NCBI GenBank assembly: GCA_964461295.1
Contig: CAYWTX010000501.1
Span: forward strand, 1 to 18,773
Length of the DNA stretch: 18,773 nucleotides
From: CAYWTX01 sp964461295
GTDB taxonomy: Bacteria > Planctomycetota > Phycisphaerae > SM23-33
Direction of reading: 5' to 3'
The notes under the pieces are model-generated. The model was given only the letters and a program-made list of their open reading frames with translations. It was not told the DNA's origin and did no database searches. This document shows, one piece after another, positions 1 through 7,620 of this stretch. Position 1 is the stretch's first letter, and every line of letters starts with the position of its first letter. The translations under genes were made by a program, and so were the position numbers.

Positions 1-190
1 ACTTGTGCGTGGGTGTGGTGAATGCCCAGGCCGTAGGAAATGGTCGAAGGCCAGCGCGGGCGAGCGTGCCCAACCGTCAGGCTCGTCCGGTTCACCGGGG
101 TATGGAAGGCGGCACGGCACGAAGGACGCGCAGATGAAAGCCGGGACGCTCTGGCCCTGGCCCGACGGGCAAAGACTCGTGTCAGCGCCG

Positions 191-383
191 GCCCGAAAAG
201 TACCGAAACCAGCCGATCCGAAAGTACATCAAACCGGCCGGCCCGAAAGTGCATGTCGCAGCCCAGCAGGTCGAAGAAGACCCAGAAACGGCTGAAGAAG
301 ACCGGGTTGTGCTCGCTTGGGGAAGAAGACCCATGCGAAGAAGAACGCACTTTCAAACCGGCTGAATTCGCGCACTTTCAGAA
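191..383. repeat. Cluster of short GAAAGTGC-type words, direct and inverted
   Basis: Three spaced copies of a word close to CCGAAAGTRCAT lie near 191, 216 and 241, about 25 bp apart. Two inverted copies (GCACTTTC followed by an A-rich, CGG-containing stretch) lie near 344-383. The copies are imperfect. They could be decayed repeats or operator-like sites; nothing nearby identifies a regulator. Confidence 0.3.
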
Positions 384-903
384 CGGCGATGACAACTCGC
401 CCGCGACCGACAAGGACAGCGGGCGAGAAGGATCCCAGAGCCTCGGATGAGGCCATAGTAAGCGATGACCTGGCGGGACAGCATGACCCGCCGGCGAGCC
501 AAGGGCCTCTGGGCCGGACACGCCGCACGGCCGGCGGACGCTATCGCACACAGAGGCGTTACTGCGTCTCCCAGTTGGCCGGGCAGCTAGGGCGCGTATA
601 AGCGTGGCAGGTGCCCGCGAAGGTCGCGGCCGGACTCCGGCTTGTAGCCGTACTGGAGAAAACCCGCCGTACGGAATTGTAGAGAGGGCAGAGGAAACGT
701 GATGCACGGCCTGACGACCATTTGCCACGAAATCCGAAAGGACGGCCACAACGTAAGCCGTCGGCCTAAACATAGGCGCGCCTCTGCTCTACTCACCATC
801 AGTAACTGTGCAGCCGCGCCAAATAGGCTTCACGCGGGCCTGCTCGTGGCATGCGAGTATCTTCCTCCTACGCCCCGCCCGCGTCAACGAAAGAGCAGCC
901 TGT

Positions 904-943
904 CCCCCTTTCCCCTCTTCCCCTCCTGCCCCATTCCCCTCCC
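904..943 (-). other. G-run tract (possible G-quadruplex) after the SGNH-like stop codon
   Basis: The plus strand has seven C-runs of three to five bases (about 904-908, 912-915, 920-923, 929-932, 936-939, 941-943, with short spacers). On the minus strand, which is the transcript sense of the gene ending at 950, these are G-runs with one- to five-base loops. Four or more such runs satisfy the usual G-quadruplex pattern. The tract begins a few bases after the stop and may act as a 3'-end or transcription-pausing signal; that role is inference. Confidence 0.4.
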
Positions 944-949
944 TTTCCT

Positions 950-1930
950 TCATGGACTGCCCTTCCGCGTTGTTGGCGTCGCGAAGGCCGCAGTTGTCGC
1001 CTCGAGCATCGCCTTCCATGTCGCCGCATCCAGGGCTATGAGTGGCTTCCCCGCCTCGCCTTTCGCCTTCCGCTTGACGTTGTCCCTGGTGATGTCCTGG
1101 TTGGTTGAAGCGAGAAGGACCTCAGGTGTGGGCAAAGGATGCTCGCCCTCGCCCAGAAAAGCCCGACTGATGACCAGCGCCGCGAGTACGGCGTCGTGCG
1201 GCCACAAGTGGGTGTCGGTCGCGTGTATCGGACGATTGAGTTCGGGATGCCTTGTGCGCAATGCGGCGAAAGCGAGATGCGTTGGCGCCATCACCGCGCC
1301 GTAGGCCTTGGTCAACCGTCGGCATTCCGCGTCCATCGCCTGAAGTTCCGGCTGGAAATCCGCCTCGCTCTTCTTGACTGGTTCTCCGCCTCCCTTAACA
1401 GTCTTGTGTGTGGTGTGCTGGTTGCCGGGCACAACGTAAAAGACAAAAGGGGCACCGGCCTTCCTGGCGGCGGCGACGTAACCAGCCACGGCTTCTTCCG
1501 TTATCGCGCGTTGCTCCGCCCGATTGAAAAGAACATATCCCAGATTGAGTTGCACTTGGACCAGATCGGCCTTCCGGCCTTCAAATGCGGCTGCCTTGGA
1601 TGGAATCTGCGCCGGCCAGCGTTGCCCGGCCGCCAGCGGCGCCTTTGCATCGGCGACCTTGCCGTTGCCTGTAATCCAATTGACAACACGTGCCCGCCAG
1701 ATCGCTTCCGTGTCGCCATGCGCGCCAATGCCCAGATGCAGCGGCTCCAATTCTCCCCTTTCTGGCTGGGCGGTCCTGATGAGTGTCTGGATCAAACCGT
1801 CGGGCGGACTTTGATAGTCGCCATACACCATGAGCAGGCGCCTCGGCCTTGAAGACGCCCCTTCCTGGGCAGGCGACCAACTGGAAACACACAAGACGAG
1901 GATTGCGACGATCTTAAGCATGAGATTCAT
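950..1930 (-). CDS. Exported SGNH-like protein with a DTH motif
   Basis: 326 aa. Residues 1-22 form a signal peptide (hydrophobic VAILVLCVSS, then an SPAQ cleavage region). Near residues 239-246 is DTHLWPHD, resembling the Asp-x-His block of AlgX/AlgJ-type SGNH domains. The usual GDS nucleophile block is not evident: the early motif reads VYGDYQSPP (residues 35-43), with Tyr where Ser is expected. The protein may therefore be a divergent or inactive SGNH-family esterase/hydrolase. The start at 1930 is well supported by AAGGAG about seven bases upstream. The gene is last in the minus-strand operon, 59 bp after the frameshifted PQQ-like gene, so its substrate may relate to theirs. The protein probably acts in the periplasm or envelope. 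Family membership is inferred from the motif and fold-like layout only. Confidence 0.6.
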   Translation of the reverse strand: MNLMLKIVAILVLCVSSWSPAQEGASSRPRRLLMVYGDYQSPPDGLIQTLIRTAQPERGELEPLHLGIGAHGDTEAIWRARVVNWITGNGKVADAKAPLAAGQRWPAQIPSKAAAFEGRKADLVQVQLNLGYVLFNRAEQRAITEEAVAGYVAAARKAGAPFVFYVVPGNQHTTHKTVKGGGEPVKKSEADFQPELQAMDAECRRLTKAYGAVMAPTHLAFAALRTRHPELNRPIHATDTHLWPHDAVLAALVISRAFLGEGEHPLPTPEVLLASTNQDITRDNVKRKAKGEAGKPLIALDAATWKAMLEATTAAFATPTTRKGSP

Positions 1931-1989
1931 GTAGAACTCCTTCTCTTGTGCAGTGAGGTGAGTGTTAGCCCTGCACTCCTCTCATCCTT

Positions 1990-2502
1990 TCACTTGGATC
2001 CAAGGCACCAGACAAACTCGTTGGCGCGGATGTAAAGCCGATCCCTCCAGGCAAATGGAGTGGCCGCGCCCAGCCACATCCACCTTTTGGACCGAACAGC
2101 CTGTTCGCGGCGTAGCGTTACCGGTAGTCCATCCGATGGATTGACGGGTAACACGCCCTGGCCCGCCTTCTTCCCGGTGGCGATATCCATCCAGATGAAC
2201 TCCGCGTTTACCGGTTCACTCTCCACTTTGCTCTTACGACCGTAGAAGTTCCAACACAGATAATATCCACCTGCCAATATCCCGCCCCCGCCGCAGTAAC
2301 CAGGGTCCACGGACGCACGAGTGGCGGACACCACCTTGCCGGTTGCACCATCCAGAACACTACCGCCACTATACACTTTCCCATCGCGCCAGGCGCACCG
2401 CTCCAAACGGAACTTGGTCTGAGGCAGTCGCCAGACCTCCTGACAGGAGATGTGCCCGTCTTCCGCCACCAGCCGTTGCGCCATGATCGTGTCGCGAAGC
2501 AC
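1990..2502 (-). pseudogene. 3' part of a frameshifted PQQ-like beta-propeller protein
   Basis: About 170 aa, with no real start of its own: the first in-frame candidate is a GTG inside coding-like sequence. The frame reads upstream as NWGVLRDTIMAQRL, which continues naturally from the end of the 2511-3731 reading frame. The C-terminus ends in a propeller blade (RDRLYIRANEFVWCLG) closely like the end of the neighbouring 634-aa protein (ANRMFFRSRGMLWCIG). This indicates one gene of roughly 580 aa interrupted by a single-base frameshift near 2503-2515. Inserting one base after the codons for SDLV restores a continuous frame. It could be a true mutation or a sequencing or assembly error. If real, the last propeller blades are lost. 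Confidence 0.65.
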
Positions 2503-2510
2503 TCCCCAAT

Positions 2511-3731
2511 TCAGACCAGATCCGACTGCAACATGACAGGCCCATTTAACATGACGCTTCCAGGCAAAGAACCCGCCGGAACGCCGTCGCGCAGCCGGAC
2601 GATGGGATCGCTGCCAAACCCATAATCCCCGTTGACCCCGATTATATATCGCTCAGAACCGACGGTGGCCACCGCCGGCACTGCCATGCCCTGGGACAGT
2701 CTGCCGACGACAGGACACGTCCAGCGGCATTGACCCGTCTTGATGTCAATCGCCCGAATCATGCCCGCGATGTTGCTGATCAACACACCGTCAACCAGCA
2801 GAGGGGAAGTCTGACATCCATCCAACCCCAGACTTAGCCTCTTCTTGCCGATTTTGGCCACATAACTGATCTGTTCCGGCGTGAAATCACTTTCCTTCGG
2901 CGGGGGAAAACGAGCATGCCACAGAATCTTGCCATCAAGATCGTGGCACGAATACAGATTATGCGCGGTGACAGTCAGGATGTGCTTGCCATCCGACAGT
3001 GGCGTCGGATACGCTACCCCATCCCAGGCCCCACTGGAATCCCATTTGCTCCACATAAGCCCCAATTGAGCCAGGCGTTGACATTCCCGATCGTATGCGG
3101 CGTTCTTGCGGAAACTGAACAACCACCAACGCCCGGCCCAGGAGGGTGTCAAGCCCGTGAAGCAGCAACCGATCTCCTCCGCGCGCTTCAGAAACGGTTG
3201 CAGCTCAGACGGCAACTTCCTGCATTCCTCCGGCGTGTATCCGTTTCCATTCCGCTCAAATATGGGCAGCGATTCCCATTCGGCCCGGCGTCGCTCATAC
3301 ACCTCTCCCGCATCCACACATAACTTCTTGAAAGCGCGTTGTCTGGCCCAACATTTCTTCGCGAGCGCCCGCGCCTCGCCCTGCTGTTCCTTCGGCATTG
3401 CGGCCACCGCATCCAGCTCCCAACGCCACAGTTCCTTGCCGGTGTCGGCATCGAAGCAAAGCAGGATCGGCGAGCAGTCGAGCGGTTCGGCCAGACAAAC
3501 TACCCGCGCTGCGCCCTTGCCGTCAACCGGTTCAATCACGATGGGTGATGAGTTCGACCAGTTCGGCAACGCCGCCTTCCAGCGCAGGTTGATGCCCTTC
3601 TCGCCATCGAATGTCAACGGCGGCTTGCACTCCCGCCCATAGTCGCCGCTCCCGTCGTTGTTCCAGCCGACTACAGCGGCATGGACCTCGGAAAAGGAAC
3701 AGAGAAGTAACACGATAACAATGTATTTCAT
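2511..3731 (-). CDS. PQQ-like beta-propeller protein, 5' part, ends in a frameshift
   Basis: 406 aa in this frame. Residues 1-19 are a signal peptide (KYIVIVLLLCSF, then VHA). The rest contains PQQ-like blades, for example LLCFDADTGKELWRW near residues 90-105 and IRAIDIKTGQCRWTC near residue 325. Such propellers in planctomycetes are secreted or periplasmic and commonly of unknown role; no CxxCH haem motif is visible, so this is not an evident quinohaemoprotein dehydrogenase. The start overlaps the stop of the upstream 634-aa gene by four bases (ATGA, 3728-3731), implying translational coupling. It is a paralogue of that gene: both begin the mature chain with GW-x-x-DG-x-G. The frame stops after MLQSDLV and continues in another frame (1990-2502). 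Confidence 0.7.
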   Translation of the reverse strand: MKYIVIVLLLCSFSEVHAAVVGWNNDGSGDYGRECKPPLTFDGEKGINLRWKAALPNWSNSSPIVIEPVDGKGAARVVCLAEPLDCSPILLCFDADTGKELWRWELDAVAAMPKEQQGEARALAKKCWARQRAFKKLCVDAGEVYERRRAEWESLPIFERNGNGYTPEECRKLPSELQPFLKRAEEIGCCFTGLTPSWAGRWWLFSFRKNAAYDRECQRLAQLGLMWSKWDSSGAWDGVAYPTPLSDGKHILTVTAHNLYSCHDLDGKILWHARFPPPKESDFTPEQISYVAKIGKKRLSLGLDGCQTSPLLVDGVLISNIAGMIRAIDIKTGQCRWTCPVVGRLSQGMAVPAVATVGSERYIIGVNGDYGFGSDPIVRLRDGVPAGSLPGSVMLNGPVMLQSDLV

Positions 3732-5632
3732 TTGCCGATCCTCGCTTCGGCCGGGCAGCCCTTAGGTGCAGGAAATGGCTGCTTCGGATCACCGATGCAC
3801 CACAACATGCCTCGCGAACGGAAGAACATCCGGTTGGCCTGGGCGCTGGGACTCGAATTCTGCATATATTCACCTCCAGAATAGCGATTGATTAGCCCAA
3901 ATTCACTGTCCTCCTTGTTGCGGTTGTCAATATAAGCCGAAGAGACCAGCGAAACCGCCCCGCCGGTAACTGCGGCTACACAAGATCGAGACTCTCTGTT
4001 GTTCTCGCACCCGGTAAAACTGTAAATGCGTGCTCCGGCAATGATCGGACTGTTGCTGGAAAAGCGCATGCCTTTGAAAGAACCAACCTGTTCGCCGGTG
4101 AGCACATCAGAGATACACTCACCGTGAGCATAGAACTTTCCGTCCCACAAAACCGGTGTTGTTGAATGACATCCTTTTGCTGTCTTCCAAACTGGTTCAA
4201 CGGTCACTTTGTCTTTGCTCTCTGCCTTCAAACGCGATACGCCTTTCCATTCACACTGTGCTCCATCGCCGCCGGTGACCCAGGCATACAGGTCGCCCTT
4301 CAGAATGTCGCTACATCCGCAAGCCGTGTATGCAATACCCATATCACTGCAAAGCAGTTTGCCATCTTCCAGTCGCCACAACCGATGTCCTCCATCAGAA
4401 GTAAACGCCAAACGTCCGCCATCAGGGAGAGGCAAATGTCCGGCCAGCGGCGACCCCACTTCGGCGGTACAACCTCGCCAAAAATAGTTGGCCCTGCATG
4501 GTTTGCCGGTCTTGGCGACCTCCGCCGGTCCCCACACTTCCCACAGTTTCTTGCCGTTGGTCGTATCATACACTCGTAAGAGACCCATGTTGGTCACAAC
4601 GAGTTTGCCGTCTAGTACAGCTGGAGAATGGCCATATTGGGTGCCTAAGTTCCCCGCCCGATTAGGACGATGTTCCCAGATGATCCACGCGATTCTGCCG
4701 TTGAGATCAACTGCGGCAACGGCATTGTTGGCGGTGGTCACATAGATGTATTTCCCGTCGGTAATCGGCGTGGCAAAACTGTAAGTCATGTACCCTATCC
4801 ACTGGGCGGCCGCGGTGTACCAGGTGTCGTACTTCATTTGAGACTCTTGATACCGTTTTGCATAGGCAGGTGGTGGTTCTCCACCGCGCCCTTTGTCGAG
4901 ATGGATCATCCAACCGTTTCCACTACCTTGAAATGATCTCCAACAATTGGTCTGTTGAGTGGCCACGACGTGTTCGAAAAGGTTTTTCACCTCAGTATCA
5001 TCCTTCACGAGTTTCTGGATGATCGCATATCCTGGATCTTTCGGTTCCACAAGGCGGCGGTCATTCGCTGGATTGGGGTACAGGTCCTTCAATGCCGCGT
5101 TTCGCGACTGTTCCCATTGTGCGAATGCATTCTTGTCTTTCTTCCGGTCGGGTGGAGGACCACTCCCGGAGATTTTCAGTATTCCATCTTCCAGTTTCTT
5201 GCCCGCCTCTCTCCATTCACAGTATTCCTTCCACTTGCCATCGAAGAACTTTTGGTCTTCTCGCGCCGTTGTCCGATCCGCCTCATTCATGCAGAGCGTG
5301 TGATCAATGGCCGTCTGCCAGAGCAGCTTTCCGTCGTGGACGCTGTAGCAGAGCAGCAGATTGGGATCGGCGGTGACAAAGACTTTTTCCCCGACCACGA
5401 TGGGTTGGCACAGACCGGCGCCCGGAGTCTCCGTCTTCCAGACGATGTTCTCTCCGGTCTCGGCGTTCCAGGTGGCGACGCAGTTGGCGCCCGGCCAGGC
5501 GCCGGTGCCATCACCTCGCCAGCCAAGTGGGCGATTTGGTGTCGGGTAGAAGTCCGGATGACCGAGTGGCACGCCATCGGCGGCGCTGAGAGCGGCGGCA
5601 AAGGCGAGGACGGCCAGGGCGGAGATACGCAT
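3728..5632 (-). CDS. Secreted PQQ-like beta-propeller protein
   Basis: 634 aa. Residues 1-18 are a signal peptide ending ALSAAD. Blades with the PQQ/quinoprotein-like signature follow, such as LLCYSVHDGKLLWQT (about residue 95), VYDTTNGKKLWEVWG (about 355) and a final MLWCIGDPK blade. There is no haem-binding CxxCH and no clear dehydrogenase active-site pattern, so I call it a structural or unknown-function propeller. It is the first gene of a minus-strand operon with the frameshifted paralogue and the SGNH-like protein. An AGGAAAGG stretch upstream of the ATG at 5632 supports the start. Two paralogous propellers in a row are typical of planctomycete secreted gene sets; the ligand is not predictable from sequence. 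Confidence 0.8.
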   Translation of the reverse strand: MRISALAVLAFAAALSAADGVPLGHPDFYPTPNRPLGWRGDGTGAWPGANCVATWNAETGENIVWKTETPGAGLCQPIVVGEKVFVTADPNLLLCYSVHDGKLLWQTAIDHTLCMNEADRTTAREDQKFFDGKWKEYCEWREAGKKLEDGILKISGSGPPPDRKKDKNAFAQWEQSRNAALKDLYPNPANDRRLVEPKDPGYAIIQKLVKDDTEVKNLFEHVVATQQTNCWRSFQGSGNGWMIHLDKGRGGEPPPAYAKRYQESQMKYDTWYTAAAQWIGYMTYSFATPITDGKYIYVTTANNAVAAVDLNGRIAWIIWEHRPNRAGNLGTQYGHSPAVLDGKLVVTNMGLLRVYDTTNGKKLWEVWGPAEVAKTGKPCRANYFWRGCTAEVGSPLAGHLPLPDGGRLAFTSDGGHRLWRLEDGKLLCSDMGIAYTACGCSDILKGDLYAWVTGGDGAQCEWKGVSRLKAESKDKVTVEPVWKTAKGCHSTTPVLWDGKFYAHGECISDVLTGEQVGSFKGMRFSSNSPIIAGARIYSFTGCENNRESRSCVAAVTGGAVSLVSSAYIDNRNKEDSEFGLINRYSGGEYMQNSSPSAQANRMFFRSRGMLWCIGDPKQPFPAPKGCPAEARIGK

Positions 5633-6101
5633 AGTTTACTACCTTTCCTGGTTGTTCGACTCCTAAAGGCCGGAGGCTTCACGGCAGCGGGTCGCACATA
5701 CAAGTCCGGCCGTTTCCCGTTGAACATCCTCCGTCGTTGCGGGTTGCGGTCTCTTCCGCTCGCAGAGCCCGTAGCCGGTAGGCGGTGGCCCGGAACCAGG
5801 AACCCGGAGAGCCGGTAGCCCGTAGCCCCACGACCTCCGTTATGAGCACGCGCAGGTCGCAGGTTCGACCAAAGCACGCGGCTGACTGGCGAAATTCCGT
5901 AACCCATCGCAGCACAAGGGGCAGAGTCGCGGCGTGAAAGCCAAGGGGAATCCCCGCAGGTGCCGAAAAGACGCCGCGTTCATTGCGTTCGTGTTACCCC
6001 ATTGCGGCAAAAGCGCGCAATTACGCGCGGCGGGAGCTGCGTACTCGGGCGGAAGGAGTATCTACTCTCGGCTGTTGCCGACGGTAGTTGATACAGTCCC
6101 G
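5633..6101. other. Non-coding gap with low-complexity GC-rich repeats
   Basis: I see no gene in these 469 bases. Around 5765-5823 there are near-tandem words such as GCCCGTAGCCGGTAG and GCCGGTAGCCCGTAG, interspersed with CCCGGAACC. Around 5845-5875 there is a tRNA T-arm-like stretch (GGTCGCAGGTTCGACC) without a cloverleaf. The missing 3' part of the methyltransferase/Mom-like gene is not present here in any frame I can recognise. Confidence 0.45.
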
Positions 6102-7193
6102 CTACCAGTTGACGCAGCTGGGCGCCAACCGGTCGACCGCCGGCCGGACCCTCCCGGCCAGCCCGCCGACGCCGCGCGGGTACGCGAAGGCGAACGCACC
6201 GACCAGCTTGCCGGCCGACAGGACGGCGTAGTTTCGCGGGGCGTCGCAGACAGTGATGTGCTGGGCCAGGTACATGCTTCGAATGGCGTTCATCGTCCTG
6301 GCGTCGATCTGCACCACCTGGACGGGCTCGACCACTTCGTCCGTCCGCGGCGCCCAGAAGTTGCGGCCGATGTTCTGCCGGGCGGCGGCGTAGCGGGCGG
6401 GCGCCGAGTCGGCGTACATGTAGACCGGCTTGGAGCGAAGGGAAGTCTGCACCGTGGCCACGTGGAAGCTGGCGAGCGCCGGCTGGGCCGTGTCGCTGGA
6501 GATCATCCAGTGGCGGAAGCTTCGGACCTGGCGGGAGAACTCCTCGAAGTCCTCGGGGCTGAAGACCTGGTAGCTGGGCTTCGGCCAGTCGAAGAGGGCG
6601 TCGAGCTTCTTGTAGAGGCTCTCGTAGCCGCCCTTGTACGTGGGCGGAAAGCTGATGCACACGCCGTCACGGTCGGCGTTGGCGAGGAAGTCACGGCAGT
6701 CGCCGGCGTGGAACGAGGCGATCTCCAGCCCGGCCAGGGCCTTCGTCACCCGCTCGACGGTCTTGGCGTGAAGTTCCGGCCAGCGCCGCCGGTACTCCAC
6801 TTGCATCCGCTGGGCGTACGCGCTGTCCTTGCCGGCCCTGAGCATCTCGCCCGCCAGCAGCAGCGTGGCGACGGTCGGCAGGCCGGGTGCCAGGAAGTCC
6901 GCCAGCCACGCGAACTCGGGCTGCTTGACGGTGTACGGCTTGGGCTGCTTGTCCTGAGCCCCGTCGAAGGAACCGGCGAGGTGCCAGCCCAGAGCGCAGG
7001 AATAGATCGACACGTCATTGCTGTGGATCGGCCCGACGCCCTTGGGGCCAAGCCCGCACCGGGCAATGATCCGCTCGACGGTGAAGTTCCCGCTACAGGC
7101 GACGTAGACGGGCAGGTCGCGCCATCCCTGCGCCGCCGTCTCCACCACCGCCCGCATGTACCGGTTTATGCTGCCGATGAACATGCTGTTCAT
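6102..7193 (-). CDS. Phage-type putative antirestriction adenine methyltransferase with truncated Mom/GNAT-like tail
   Basis: 363 aa. Residues 1-210 match what I remember of the phage putative antirestriction adenine methyltransferases. Visible features are MFIGSINRYMR at the start, VACSGNFTVER (31-41, a motif-I-like SAM loop), HAGD (162-165) and SFPPTYKGGYE (181-191), a variant of the DPPY catalytic motif of N6-adenine methylases. These proteins are thought to protect phage DNA from host restriction. The C-terminus (about 313-340, VLSAGKLVGAFAFA) looks like the first strands of a Mom/GNAT acyltransferase domain. It then degenerates and stops, roughly 100 residues short of a full domain. A widespread short repeat lies in frame at residues 74-82. 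The start is 7193 or 7184; neither has a clear ribosome site. It may be a non-functional remnant. Confidence 0.6.
   Translation of the reverse strand: MNSMFIGSINRYMRAVVETAAQGWRDLPVYVACSGNFTVERIIARCGLGPKGVGPIHSNDVSIYSCALGWHLAGSFDGAQDKQPKPYTVKQPEFAWLADFLAPGLPTVATLLLAGEMLRAGKDSAYAQRMQVEYRRRWPELHAKTVERVTKALAGLEIASFHAGDCRDFLANADRDGVCISFPPTYKGGYESLYKKLDALFDWPKPSYQVFSPEDFEEFSRQVRSFRHWMISSDTAQPALASFHVATVQTSLRSKPVYMYADSAPARYAAARQNIGRNFWAPRTDEVVEPVQVVQIDARTMNAIRSMYLAQHITVCDAPRNYAVLSAGKLVGAFAFAYPRGVGGLAGRVRPAVDRLAPSCVNW
6948..6971. repeat. Short dispersed repeat CTTGTCCTGAGC...GTCGAAGG inside a gene
   Basis: The plus strand reads CTTGTCCTGAGC, then CCC, then GTCGAAGGA. From memory this is a short repeat scattered widely through many bacterial genomes, which yields peptides such as LVLSPVEG on one strand and SFDGAQDK on the other. 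Here it lies in frame in the methyltransferase gene and encodes SFDGAQDK. It may be an insertion that kept the frame. Confidence 0.55.
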
Positions 7194-7534
7194 TGTCCAG
7201 CGATGTCAAGCGACGGCTTCCAGGTCCTACGAGACCGGCCCCAACTTCCTGGAGTACGTTCGTCGCGAAGCGGCGGAATCTGGGCGGCAACTCGACATCT
7301 CGCTTTCGGCTTCTGAGACACCCGCATTCGCGTGACTTACGCTTGGCGCAACCGTGGGGGCCGTGGTACTGTTCCGCGTATGAAGCGGCGGCCTGTCTCC
7401 TCGGGTCGAATGAAGGGACTGGAACCGCCATCGGAAACTGTCGGAAAGGAGCGGAATCGCGACAAGCACAGCCTCTTGCGGCATCGGGAAACTCCGCGGT
7501 GGCGGGGTGGACGGCTCCGGGCGTCCTGACCTCC
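7194..7534. other. Gap with a short coding-like relic
   Basis: No complete gene is seen. A plus-strand frame from an ATG near 7182 to the TGA at 7333-7335 has codon use like real genes (mostly G/C third positions). Its second half reads SYETGPNFLEYVRREAAES and continues for about 17 residues. I do not recognise it; it may be the end of a deleted gene, or chance. From 7336 to 7534 I see nothing supportable. Confidence 0.3.
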
Positions 7535-7586
7535 CACACCCTCCCGGCCGCCCGGTCCCGACCCGCTGGACCAGATTACCTATCAG
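7535..7586. repeat. Dispersed repeat, copy A (with extra TATCAGT units)
   Basis: 52 bp, a GC-rich half (CTCCCGGCCGCCCGGTCCCG) followed by an AT-rich half ending TATCAG. It matches copy B (10671-10722) at 47 of 52 positions by eye. Two more TATCAGT words follow at 7588-7594 and 7603-7609. The copy lies just before the FG-GAP gene and marks the left edge of the accessory block. Confidence 0.8.
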
Positions 7587-7620
7587 TTATCAGTTAGTGT
7601 ACCTATCAGTCTAATCCAGT

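Larger units (their letters stand above)
1..949. other. No convincing gene
   Basis: Open frames exist on both strands but they are arginine/proline/serine rich, overlap one another and resemble no family I know, so I treat them as chance frames in GC-rich DNA. The stretch does hold a cluster of short related words around 191-380 (GAAAGT[AG]C direct, then GCACTTTC inverted). It also holds a C-run tract at 904-943, just past the stop of the SGNH-like gene. Both are listed separately. Confidence 0.5.

Noticed and set aside
40..450. 136-residue plus-strand open frame
   Set aside because: No family resemblance, no ribosome site, biased Arg/Ser/Lys composition and overlapping frames on both strands.
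648..674. CCGTAC/GTACGG inverted repeat as a terminator
   Set aside because: Short stem, 15-base loop, no T-run and no gene ending nearby.
5840..5880. tRNA-like T-arm (GGTCGCAGGTTCGACC) and a CTCATAA loop on the opposite strand
   Set aside because: No acceptor, D or anticodon stems fit around either piece, so no cloverleaf is possible.
5934..7316. 460-residue plus-strand open frame
   Set aside because: It is the complement of the methyltransferase gene. Its composition is Gly/Arg/Val/Leu/Asp repetitive and typical of an antisense frame in GC-rich DNA, while the minus strand has clear family motifs.
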